Source: Dryomyza anilis (Eukaryota; Arthropoda; Insecta; Diptera; Dryomyzidae). Taken from it: a DNA stretch of 64,000 bases. Below, in pieces: positions 1 through 13,200 of this stretch. The DNA lies in contig OX638133.1 in assembly GCA_951804985.1 (NCBI GenBank), positions 74,592,367 through 74,656,366 on the forward strand, read 5' to 3'. The translations under genes and the position numbers were made by a program. Positions within the stretch are counted from its first letter, which is position 1. Every line of letters begins with the position of its first letter. The notes beneath the pieces are model-generated. The model did no database searches and was not told the DNA's origin. It saw only the letters and a program-made list of their open reading frames with translations.

Positions 1-700
1 ATAAAATTCATAAAATTCATAAAATTCATAAAATTCATAAAATTCATAAAATTCATACAATTCATAAAATTTATAAAATTCATAGAATTCGTAAAATTTA
101 TAAAATTCATATAGTTCATAAAATTTTTAAAATTCATAAAATTTATTAAATTCATAAATTTCAAATAATTCAGAAAATTTCTTAGTCACAAAATTCATAA
201 AATTCATAAAATTCATAAAATTCATATAATTCATAAAATTCATAAAATTCATAAAATTCATAAAATTCATAAAATTCATAAAATTCATAAAATTCATAAA
301 ATTCATAAAATTCATAAAATTCATAAAATTCATAAAATTCATAAAATTCATAAAATTCGTAATATTCGTAAAATTCATAAATTGCAAAAAACTCATAAAA
401 GTCATAAAATTTTTAAATTTCATCAAATTCATAAAAGTCATACTATTCATAAAATTCATACAATTCATAAAATTTATAAAATTTATAAAATTTATATAAT
501 TCATAGAATTCATAAAATTCATAAAATTCATATAGTTCATATAGTTCATAAAATTCACAAAATTCATAAAATTCTTAAAATTTTTAAAATTCATAAAAGT
601 TATTAAATTCATAAATTTCAAATAATTCAGAAAATTTCATATAATTCACAAAATTCATAAAATTCATAAAGTTCGTATAATTTTAAAAATTTATAGAATT
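1..700. repeat. 9-mer satellite array, AT-rich (ATAAAATTC)n
   Basis: Imperfect tandem copies of a 9-mer reading ATAAAATTC on the plus strand fill the left edge and decay near position 700. Substitutions are scattered (TATATAATTC, GTAAAATTC and similar). The array lies in the intron upstream of the first visible lipase exon. Open frames across it (MNFMNF on one strand, KIHKIH on the other) are repeat artefacts. Confidence 0.95.
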
Positions 701-1221
701 CATAAATTCATCAAAATAATAAAATACATAAAATCTAAAAATTAAAAAAAAAGTCATAACTAATAATTTTTTTGTATATTACAAAAACAACATTTTGTTT
801 AATTTTAAAAATATATTTATTCATTTCATAGTCATTCCTGCATTCATAAAAATTAAATTGCCTTTTGTTTCATATGTAAATCCCTGAATTGTTCCTTCGC
901 AATGCTCATATTTTATACTTGATCCTATGGGCTTTTACCACCACACCTTTCCAAGCTTCCGGCCACCTAATGCCGCAACAATAAAAATTTGAATTTCAAA
1001 CTTCAGACCCATTAACTCCCACACAAACATAGATATATTTACTAATTCCTTTTTTTTTTCTTTTATTTTATTTTTATAAACGTATCCGGTTCCGTTTCCG
1101 TTTTTGGCACCACATGCAATTGCTGTATTCGCAATACGGAATTTGAATTGGCTGCAATATTCCGAACAATTACACACACCATACGTACTACGTATTCCTT
1201 CCTGCGCACACACATCCGTAG
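701..1221 (+). other. intron sequence before lipase exon
   Basis: AT-rich non-coding DNA ending in a pyrimidine-rich acceptor (ccgtag at 1216-1221). I see no gene here. The sequence from about 930 to 1210 is less AT-rich than its surroundings but has no recognisable product. Confidence 0.6.
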
Positions 1222-4200
1222 GCGCTACTAAATCACCTGGGTTTACACGAACTTTTTCCATCGACCGCTCTAAATCAACTGGGTGGCCATCTGCTGTGCG
1301 GCCAAGGGGTTCCGACGCAGAACCTCTGCCTGCTGGTTACCTACCTGTCGGTGGGCTTCAGTGACTACCAAATGGATCGAGTAAGTAAAACTTATATTTT
1401 ATACGCGATGATTTTGAAATAAAACAAATAACACCCAAAATATAAAACAAAACTTACAATTTTATCGCACTCTTGAGTCATTGTTTTTTCAGTTACCACA
1501 TATAACATAAAAGTATAGGCGAAATGTGCGAATGAATAGTGTCAGGGGCCTACGAGTTCTTAGAGTTGTTTAAATTTGCATTTGCACCCAGCAAGGGGTT
1601 AAGTGTGGAACAAAAGAAAGTTGGCAAAATTGTCTTTTACTTTGTGGGTTCCAAATGGAAAAATATTCCGAAAAAATGCGAAGAAAAAAATTTAGTAGGT
1701 GTCAAAAAATAAAATGGTTGGCACAGAAATAGAGGCTCTGTAAAAAAATTACCTTTGAGAGCTCTTATGTGAGCGCAAAAAGCGAAAAGAAGTTGATGTA
1801 AATGATAATACGCAGGAGCGCTATATTAAGAATTGTATGGATTTTATGAATTTTATGAATTTTATGAATTTTATGAATTTTACTAATTTTATGAATTTTA
1901 CTAATTTTATGAATTTTATGAATTTTATGAATTTCATTAATTTCATTAATTTTAAAAATGTTATTGATTTTATGAATTTTATGTATTTATGTATTTATGT
2001 ATTTATGTATTTATGTATTTATGTATTTATGTATTTATGTATTTATGTATTTATGTATTTATGTATTTATGTATTTATGTATTTATGTATTTATGTATTT
2101 ATGTATTTATGTATTTATGTATTTATGTATTTATGTATTTATGTATTTATGTATTTATGTATTTATGTATTTATGTATTTATGTATTTATGTATTTATGT
2201 ATTTATGTATTTATGTATTTATGTATTTATGTATTTATGTATTTATGTATTTATGTATTTATGTATTTATGTATTTATGTATTTATGTATTTATGTATTT
2301 ATGTATTTATGTATTTATGTATTTATGTATTTATGTATTTATGTATTTATGTATTTATGTATTTATGTATTTATGTATTTATGTATTTATGTATTTATGT
2401 ATTTATGTATTTATGTATTTATGTATTTATGTATTTATGTATTTATGTATTTATGTATTTATGTATTTATGTATTTATGTATTTATGTATTTATGTATTT
2501 ATGTATTTATGTATTTATGTATTTATGTATTTATGTATTTATGTATTTATGTATTTATGTATTTATGTATTTATGTATTTATGTATTTATGTATTTATGT
2601 ATTTATGTATTTATGTATTTATGTATTTATGTATTTATGTATTTATGTATTTATGTATTTATGTATTTATGTATTTATGTATTTATGTATTTATGTATTT
2701 ATGTATTTATGTATTTATGTATTTATGTATTTATGTATTTATGTATTTATGTATTTATGTATTTATGTATTTATGTATTTATGTATTTATGTATTTATGT
2801 ATTTATGTATTTATGTATTTATGTATTTATGTATTTATGTATTTATGTATTTATGTATTTATGTATTTATGTATTTATGTATTTATGTATTTATGTATTT
2901 ATGTATTTATGTATTTATGTATTTATGTATTTATGTATTTATGTATTTATGTATTTATGTATTTATGTATTTATGTATTTATGTATTTATGTATTTATGT
3001 ATTTATGTATTTATGTATTTATGTATTTATGTATTTATGTATTTATGTATTTATGTATTTATGTATTTATGTATTTATGTATTTATGTATTTATGTATTT
3101 ATGTATTTATGTATTTATGTATTTATGTATTTATGTATTTATGTATTTATGTATTTATGTATTTATGTATTTATGTATTTATGTATTTATGTATTTAAGT
3201 ATTTATGTATTTATGTATTTATGTATTTATGTATTTATGTATTTATGTATTTATGTATTTATGAAGCTTATATTAAATTTTTTATTTGAAACTTTTAAAA
3301 TTTTTTGTAACTCTCTTGGCCCTAATCAATGAATATTTCAATGAATTCCGGCCCCCACGCACTTCGATTTGAAGGCACGTAAGGCATTACATAAATATCA
3401 AGTGGCACCTAGAGAACTCATAAATTTTCCTGTGAGCCAAAAATACAATTCTAACAAAAGTAAAGGATTCAAGGATACTCCTTGCATGCCATGCCATAAT
3501 AACAAGAATTAGAAATAAAATAGTAAAAAAAATGCTCGAGAACAAATAAAAGAAATATTAAAAGATAAAAGCGATTTTGTGCAAATCCCCTCAAACACTT
3601 AAAGCGAAAATTTTACTATAAATACTTGGAAACGAAAACGGTTGGATTTTTTGGTTGCAATACGTGGAGACAACACTTGGGACCATGTGCAGCTTATATT
3701 TAAAACATGGATATCAACACAACACGAACTAAAACCGAAAAAAAAAGAATATATAGAATGAAACTAAGCAGCAACATGGCTTCTTTTTTCCATTTTTCCC
3801 TTGGCCATAAAGTAGTTGCCACTTTCAGCAGGTATTATTTGGGTATTAAGCTGCTTTCTTATTGGCCCCGCCTGTAGAAGAGTTTTGTACCCTCGAATAA
3901 AGGATACATTTTGGCACAATGTGTGTGCGAAACCATTTAAATATTTCAGCTTTGGCATAGAAGATGATTTAAGTTGCCCCAATGAGTACCGACCGCATGA
4001 TCCAGTGAAATTTTTTCATTGTTTCGGAATTGCAATAAAAATAAAGGTCGTTCACAGATGGTGCCATATGTAATGCACCAGATGAAAAAATGGGTTCCAA
4101 GGGATTTTATATATTCAAATTTCGCAGTTATTTTCATATAGGACTTTAGTCAATAGGTAATCCAAATTTTTATATTGAACAATTTAATTTTATTTCATAT

Positions 4201-7200
4201 TTATTTTATTTTGTATATTTTCAATTTATAAATTCACCAATTCATTAATGGATCGTTTATCAATTATAATTTCGTGAAAATAAATAGTTCAAAAATTCAT
4301 AACATTCATTAAGTTCATCGAATTCATAAAATTCTTAAAAAGTCATAAAAATACATAACATTCATTATATTCAGAACATTCATTAAATTCATAAAATTCA
4401 TTAAATTCATTAAATTCATTAAATTCATTAAATTCATTAAATTCATTAAATTCATTAAATTCATTAAATTCATTAAATTCATTAAATTCATTAAATTCAT
4501 TAAATTCATTAAATTCATTAAATTCATAAAATTCATTAAATTCATTAAATTCATTAAATTCATTAAATTCATTAAATTCATTAAATTCATTAAATTCATT
4601 AAATTCATTAAATTCATTAAATTCATTAAATTCATTAAATTCATTAAATTCATTAAATTCATTAAATTCATTAAATTCATTGAATTCATTAAATTCATTA
4701 AATTCATTAAATTCATTAAATTCATTAAATTCATTAAATTCATTAAATTCATTAAATTCATTAAATTCATTAAATTCATTAAATTCATTAAATTCATTAA
4801 ATTCATTAAATTCATTAAATTCATTAAATTCATTAATTTCATTAAATTCATTAAATTCATTAAATTCATTAAATTCATTAAATTCATTAAATTCATTAAA
4901 TTCATTAAATTCATTAAATTCATTAAATTCATTAAATTCATTAAATTCATTAAATTCATTAAATTCATTAAATTCATTAAATTCATTAAATTCATTAAAT
5001 TCATTAAATTCATTAAATTCATTAAATTCATTAAATTCATTAAATTCATTAAATTCATTAAATTCATTAAATTCATTAAATTCATTAAATTCATTAAATT
5101 CATTAAATTCATTAAATTCATTAAATTCATTAAATTCATTAAATTCATTAAATTCATTAAATTCATTAAATTCATTAAATTCATTAAATTCATTAAATTC
5201 ATTAAATTCATTAAATTCATTAAATTCATTAAATTCATTAAATTCATTAAATTCATTGAATTCATTAAATTCATTAAATTCATTAAATTCATTAAATTCA
5301 TTAAATTCATTAAATTCATTAAATTCATTAAATTCATTAAATTCATTAAATTCATTAAATTCATTAAATTCATTAAATTCATTGAATTCATTAAATTCAT
5401 TAAATTCATTAAATTCATTAAATTCATTAAATTCATTAAATTCATTAAATTCATTAAATTCATTAAATTCATTAAATTCATTAAATTCATTAAATTCATT
5501 AAATTCATTAAATTCATTAATTCATTAAATTCATTAAATTCGTTAAATTCGTTAAATTTAATTAATTCATTAAATTCATTAAATTCATGAAATTCATAAA
5601 ATGCATAAAATTCATAAAATTCATAAAATTCTTAAACTATACAATTTTATTTAATCCCATTTCCATATGTGTAGTCTACATTTAAAAATGTCTAGCGTTC
5701 TGTAAACCAATTGTTATGTTGGTTGTAACATTTATTTGTGTGATTTTCGTGTGTCAGTCACTGCGCCACAAAGATCGAAAAACAGGTGTGTGTGAAGATT
5801 TCTTTGAGACATTTTCTTCTTTTTTACTATACAAGGTGTTTTTATGTTCGGTCTTTTATTTATTTTATTTTTGCTTGTTGAATTGAAAAGGGGTTTTATT
5901 ATTAGTATTATTTGAACTGTTGAAAAATCGTATTATGTGAGTGTGTGTTTTGTGAATTTTATGGGAAGTGGTTATCAACAAGCAGCTTCGTAAGGTTTAT
6001 TGGAATTTGAAAAATAAGTCACAGGTGGCTCGTAAAATTAACAGGGCATGAACATTGTGGGCGTTTGATTATGGAAAATTGCTATGTTATTATGTGGTAA
6101 AATAAATAAATTATTTGGTTTAAATTGGGTTGTTTTGTGCATGAATTTTCATATCAAGTAATGCAATCAATTGAAAGGAGTAAAAAATTTAAAGAATATA
6201 AGGAACACAATTTTTATAGATTGGTTTAATTCGCAACTACACAGTTTGTGAATAACATGTCAGAAATTAAATTTCATTAATTCAATAAATCATATAAATC
6301 TACAAATTCCTAACTATTGAAATTCATAATTTCGCAAATTCAATATGTTCATAAAATCAAATTTACATTTACAAAAATATGTTAACTGATTTTGAATAAT
6401 GAAGGAGGTTTTTAAAAATAAACAAGTGGGCGAGGAATTATTTGTTTGTCAATAAAGAGTTATCTGAAAATTGTAACAGGCGGAGTTGTGTTTATTTGTG
6501 GAAGATTCTTCATTAGTGTCATCAAAACGGATAGGTAACAGTTTTTCAGAAGTGGGATGAACGAAAGTATTGCGTGGTGCAATGGATTATGGAAAACAAT
6601 ATTAAAAAGATATAAGCAATAGTATTAGTTTTGATATAAAAAAATGACATATAATTATATTGAGTGAAAACTTAAGATTTATTTAAAAAAAAAAAATTTT
6701 TTTTTTTGTGAAGTAGTTGTTATTTATAAAAGTCAAAATGAATAAGAGGCGGATGCCCAGAATCTTTGTGTTTAACTGAAGTTATAAAATTTGATATGGT
6801 TGAAGTGAATTTCTTTATATGATGATAATAAAAAAAAAACAGGACGAATGCTAACTAAGAGATTAATTCAAACGGAAAGTGTTAATAAACTATTTAAAGA
6901 GGTGGATACCCATGTTAAGAGGCGGATGCCCAAAATAATTATGAATTTAATGAATATAAGTATATATATTTAATATAACTGGCGCATATGAAGAGGCGGA
7001 GGCCCATATTAAGAGGCGGAGGCCCATATTAAGAGGCGGATGCCCATATTAAGAGGTGGATACCCATGTTAAGAGGCGGAGGTCCAAATAATTATGAATT
7101 TAATGGATATAAGTTTATATATATTTAAAATAACTGGCGCATATTAAGAGGCGGAGGCCCATATTAAGAGGCGGATGCCCATATTAAGAGGTGGATACCC

Positions 7201-10200
7201 ATGTTAAGAGGCGGATGCCCAAAATAATTATGAATTTAAAGAATATAAGTATATATATTTAATATAACTGGCGCATATTAAGAGGCGGAGGCCCATATAA
7301 AGAGGATACCCATGTTAAGAGGCGGAAGCCCAAAATTATTATGAAATTGATTATGAATTAGGAGGCGGAAGGCCATATAAAGAGGTGGATACCCAAATTA
7401 GTAATGAATATATTATAAGTAAAAAAAAATATATATAAATAGTTAATTATGATTATTATTATTTTTGTATCAGATGGTTTTATTTATTTTTATATTGTTT
7501 TTGTTGTTAATATTTTTTTTTTGTTTTTGTTGTTATTATTTTTTTTTGTTTTTTATTTTTTTTTATTTAAAGATATTTGTTATTATTTTATTTTGTTACA
7601 GAACGATGCGTACCAGAAATTCTCATGTTAGATTAGAAGAGGAAAGTTTGGAGAGTATACCTTCTGTAGAAAATGATATCAATGTTAGAGAGTTATCAAG
7701 TTTATCACGGTTGCAATTGCAAAACATACTTCGAGCAAAGAATTTAATAATTACTGGTTCAAAGATACAAATGATAAAAAGGATCGAAAATTTTTGTCGT
7801 GAGCAAGGAATAGCACCAAATAATATTTTAGATTCACCTCATGCTAATGATGAGATTGGACCTTATGTAAAGTTCTTAGAATACGAAAACACATTATTGA
7901 AACAATAAATTAAAGAATTGAGGAAGTGTATAATTGATTTAAAGAACTCATCTGTAGCAGAAAATAGAGGCAATAACTATAGTTTTTTAAATCCAAGGGA
8001 TGTTATAGACTTATTGCCTAAATTCGATCCTAAAACTCAAATGGAGGGGTTAACAACAATGTAGTTTATAGAAAAAATTGAATCTCTGCGTCAACTTTAC
8101 AATTGGAACGATTCATTGCTTTTGTTTTCAGTGACTACTAAATTGCAAGGTGCGGCTAAATTGTGGTTTGATAGTCAAAAATTAGTTATTCATTTCTGGG
8201 ATCAGTTTAAAACTGAATTGATTGAGAGTTTTCCATGTATTGTAACTGATGCCGATGTACATTCACAGTTGCATAGGCGTTTTCGTCGTCAAGATGAAGA
8301 TATTGAGACATACTTTTACACTATGTGTTCTATTGCTGCTAAGGCCAAATTATCGGAAGATTCTGTTTGTCAGTATATAATATCAGGCCTTAAAGATAAT
8401 GCTATGATTCAATCACTTTCCGGAAATATTTACACTTCCACTAACGAATTACATAAACGTATCATAATATACGAAAGAACAGTGAATACTCGTTTATCTC
8501 AAAATAATTTAAATTTTCGAAAGCAAAATTACAGTAATTATAATCCTAATACAAAGAGAACATATGAAAATGCTTTTCCAAACAAGGAAATTACTTTGTC
8601 GTCCTTTGTTGAAAAACGATTGTGTTTTAATTGCAACAAACAAGGTCACATTTCTTTAAATTGCCCGTCACAAAAAAAACGTTATTGGCACAATAATCCA
8701 ATTTCAAGTAATCCGTCAACATCCGTGTCTCACTCACAAAATATTAATAAAATAACAGCAACTGTAGATGAATATCATAAGGATATTGAAGTTAATTCGA
8801 TATGACTATCTGCCTTCCTTGATCTCGGAAGTGATATTAGTTTAATAAGATATTCTGATTTTCTAAAACTTAAAATTACTTACATGAAAATTAAAGAGCG
8901 ATTAATTGGATTTGGAGGAGGTATATGTTATTCTATTGGCAAAACTTTGGTATCAATAAAAATTGACAACGTTGAAGCAAATGTAAATATAATTATAATT
9001 TCGGACGTTCTTTTAAAAACAGCAGTTTTAGTTGGAAGGGATTACTTCGACCAAGATCATATACAATTAATAAAAGATCATAAATTATTTCATATTGAGA
9101 ACAACATTTCGAACCAAATACGACAAAATGTTGATAGTATATAAGAATTTGAAATAGATACTTTTGATATGGATCTCAATAAGATTCGTTCTCTTTTAAA
9201 TCTTCTATGCAAATATTGTCATTGTTTCGCAAAATCATTATCGGAATTGGGTAATTTTAAAAACATGGAAATGAAAATTGATTTTACATCCGATGAAATT
9301 ATTTATAAAAGACCATATAGACTAGCGTTTGCGGATCAAGATTTAATTAAAAAGTTTAAGTTAAAAAAGCGTAAATTTTTTTCAAACTAAAATTGATTTT
9401 CTTGGACATACCATATCAGACAACGGAATTTCACCTGGTCCAAAAACTAGTGCCATTCAAAATTATAAAGTATCAACCAATATTCATGAAATTAGAAAGT
9501 TTTTAGGATTATGTAATTATTTTCAGAAGTTTATAAAATGTTATGCAGAAATTGTTCATCCATTAAATATGTTGTTGAGGAAAGAAAATTCATTTATTTG
9601 GACTGATCAAGAAAATACTGCTTTTCTGAAGGCGAAGAAACTGTTATGTACATATCCAGTTTTGACATTATATAATCCAAAATTGAATCATGAAGTTCAT
9701 ACGGACGCATCATCTATTGGATTATCAGGAATTTTGATGCAGTGGGAAAACAATTTGTTAAAACCTGTGCAATATTACAGTCGACATACAAGTAATTTAG
9801 AAGCTAATTATTCTAGTTATGAACTGGAAGTGCTAGCAATCGTTGAAAGTCTTCAAAGATTTAGAATATATCTGATTGGTAACCGTTTAAGATTGTGACT
9901 GACTGTGCAGCAGTAGAAGCGATAAAAGCTAAAAGTCCATTAAATCGTCGAATAGCACGATGGTGGATAAAGTTATCCGATTTTAGTTTTATTATTGAAC
10001 ACAGATCAAGTGAACGAATGCAACACGCGGATGCTTTAAGTCGTAATCCTGATGAAAAATGTGATAATTTGAAAGAAAGCATAATATTAAAAATAGAAAT
10101 TGATAAACTGGATTGGGTTTCGACTCTGCAAGGGCAAGATCCTAAGATCGTAGCGTTAATTACAGAATTACAGTCTAATGACAAATCCAATTCTACTAAA

Positions 10201-13200
10201 CAAATAAAATTTGATTATGTATACAAAGATCATAAATTATACCGTAAAATAAATGGCAAAGATTTATGGGTGGTTCCACCTGGTGTTAGAGCGCAAATTG
10301 TAAGAATTTGTCACGATGAACGTGGTCACTTCGGATTAGAAAAGACATTACAAATAGTTGCATATACATTTTGGTTCCCTAGAATGCGGCAGTTTATAAA
10401 AAAGTATTTAAAATGTTGTGTAGAATGTTGTTATAATAAGAAACCAAGTGGTAAACGAGAAGGAGAGTTACACATATCAGATGCTATACCAATTCCATTT
10501 CACACAATCCAAATCGATCATTTAGGACCTCTTCAGAGCAGTGGTAGTTCCAATCGCCATGTTCTTGTTATAACAGATTCATTTACAAGATATGTTATTC
10601 TTAAAGCTGTAAAGGATACTAAGACCTGTCATGTTACAAAAGTTTTATATGAAACGACTTTAATATTTGGGATGCCAGAAAGAATTATTACTGATAGAGC
10701 TACATCATTTTCCTCTAGTTCATTTGAAAAATGTTGCACAGATAATGATATAAAACATATTAAAAATGCCTTACGTACTCCAAGAGCTAATGGGTTAGTC
10801 GAACGAATAAATCGGACTTTGTTAAATTCGTTAACAACTATGACAAAACTTAAATCCTGTAAAGACTGGGCTTCTCATTTAAGAAGCATTCAATGGTCAA
10901 TAAACACTACTCCAAATTGTACAACTAAGCAAAGTCCAAGCGAATTATTATTTGATTTCAAACCACGAGATATTTTACAAAACAAGTTAATATTATTTTT
11001 AAACAAATCTAAAATACCAGAAAATGATGTAAACAATTAAGGAGTGAGGCAAGGGATTTAATAAATTTCCAAAAGAAAAAGTGGAAAGAAAGAGCAGCGA
11101 ATCATTTCAAGACACCTACAAAATACAGAGAAAATGACTTAGTTTTAATTGAAAATGTACCAGTTTCTACAGGATATTCTAGAAAATTAGAACCAAGGTA
11201 TCGAGGACCTTATATAATCAAGAAAATTTTGCCATGCGACAGATATATTATTGAAGACATTCCTGGATTACCAAGAACACAACGGAAGTTTAGCTCTATT
11301 TACTCTTCGGATAAAATAAAAAAATGGTGTCAAATATTTGTAAAAGCTGACGATTTATAAATTGAATTGGATGGCCGAAATGGATTTTAAATAATTATTA
11401 GTTTTTTTTTATTTTAATTAATTGTTTTATTAAATTAATTTTATTCATGTTTAATATTATTACATTTGTTGATGGTTACAATCACTCAACATCAGATGAA
11501 TTAAATATTTACAACGAGGACGTTGTATAGAAGGATGGCCGAATTGTTAACTGATTTTGAATAATGAAGGAGGTTTTTAAAAATAAACAAGTGGGCGAGG
11601 AATTATTTGTTTGTCAATAAAGAGTTATCTGAAAATTGTAACAGGCGGAGTTGTGTTTATTTGTGGAAGATTCTTCATTAGTGTCATCAAAACGGATAGG
11701 TAACAAATATAAATTCCATAATAAATTTATAAATTTAAAACATAAATTCATAAATTTTTAAATTTGAAGTCATAAATCAATAAATTGCATAACTTTATAA
11801 ATTTTATTTACATAAATTCAAATGAGGATAAATTTACAAAAACTTAAATTAAATTAATCATAAATATATAAATTGATAAATTAAAAAATATATAACATTG
11901 TACATAAATCATTAATGGAAATATTTTATCAATTTAAAATTTATATGTTACTCATACGTCATGCGGTGCTCATAATAAGCATTATCGTTTTGAACTGATT
12001 GAAGGTGCTTCTAGCCATTTGGTTTATAGCTCTTCAGTGTTTAAGTATTTTTTACAATATATTTATTTTGAATTGTATATCAACAAAAAAAAACATTCCT
12101 AAGGTTTACATTCACATAAAAATAATGCAGTCTATTGTAAAAATAAAATAAAAAATACAAACACGTACTGACGCTACTATTGCAGTACGCCAGAGGGCAA
12201 CAGTAACAACAACGTCCAAGATACCACACAGTAATGCCAAACATATTGCAGGATAATGTGAAAGTTTCACAATTTTTACATACTACACATTTTGTAGTTC
12301 AAGTTTTTTCTCAAGTTGGTTGATTTCTTTCTTTTTATTTGCACTTTTTTCATTTATATTTCTTTTATTTTATAAAAACAAAACAAAAATAGCACAAACA
12401 AATATATGTGTCCTATGATGTTTGACAGTACTTCGATGTGAAAAGGGTCACAACTGCTTTTGTTCATTTTTTTCCACTTTTTGTTTATTTCATTTTAACG
12501 TATTCAGTAAGAAAATTTATTTTATATATTATATGCTCTTGTTTTTATTTTTTCAATGTTTTACAAATACATTTAAAATTCTTGGAGAAGAATCAAATAC
12601 GAACTCGTGTAGAAAAGACAACATTTAGAACTTTTGAAAATGCATCGTGATTTTCAACGAATGTTTTATAAAAATAATTCGTGACTACATGAAATATGCA
12701 CATGTTTTTCAAGACATTTGTATGCATTTTATGTAAACCGGAAGCTGACGGATGTATGTTGCTTCCAGTCGCTGCCGGGTGCAGATGAATTTAAAGCAAC
12801 AACTATTTTTATGAAATTTAAAATTTTTAGTATAAATTACACTACTCAACATTACACTTCCCATACATCAAGTCTGTATAATTTGCGGTTGCTTATTTTT
12901 ATTGCATACTCGATTTTTTATACATAACATTAAAAAAAATGGCTATCGAAATTATAGGCCCTTTTTGAATTAAAAAAATATTGCCCCTTACACAACTAGT
13001 TTTCCAAAAAACTGTAAACGCAGTTTTTTTCCACTTGCCAAAACTAATTACAATATATCCTCAAATACTAATATTCCAAGAGGCTTTTAAGATATTTGAA
13101 TCTAAACTCGAACATTTTTGATTTTGTTTAGACTCTTTTTGGTGGATTTTTTCATCTTTTCAGATCTAATGCTAAATAATAAAATGATATATGGTTATGC

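Larger units (their letters stand above)
6380..11705 (+). mobile_element. Ty3/gypsy LTR retrotransposon, young but defective
   Basis: A complete 5326-base insertion bounded by two 161-base LTRs that I read as identical (6380-6540 and 11545-11705), each TGTTAAC to GGTAACA, flanked by a 4-base duplication AATA (6376-6379 and 11706-11709). Between them are a long repeat-rich leader, then gag with a CCHC knuckle, protease, a truncated reverse transcriptase, RNase H and integrase. There is no env. The coding region has four in-frame stops, an RT deletion and later frame changes, so the copy cannot make its own polyprotein. It sits in the sense orientation in the lipase intron. Identical LTRs mean recent insertion, so the defects were probably inherited from a mobilised non-autonomous parent. 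Confidence 0.95.

Noticed and set aside
127..621. MNFMNF and KIHKIH frames at the left edge
   Set aside because: Same 9-mer satellite family; periodic residues only reflect the repeat.
1837..3332. Long MYLCIYVF frames of 430-453 codons in three plus frames
   Set aside because: Pure translation of the (TATTTATG)n satellite; all frames stay open because the 8-mer has no stop in any phase.
4324..5528. MNLMNL (minus) and NSLNSL (plus) frames
   Set aside because: Translation of the 9-mer satellite on both strands; no start context, domain or flanking exon support.
7449..7631. Hydrophobic frame before gypsy gag
   Set aside because: Poly-T leader of the retroelement in another frame; gag starts at 7606.
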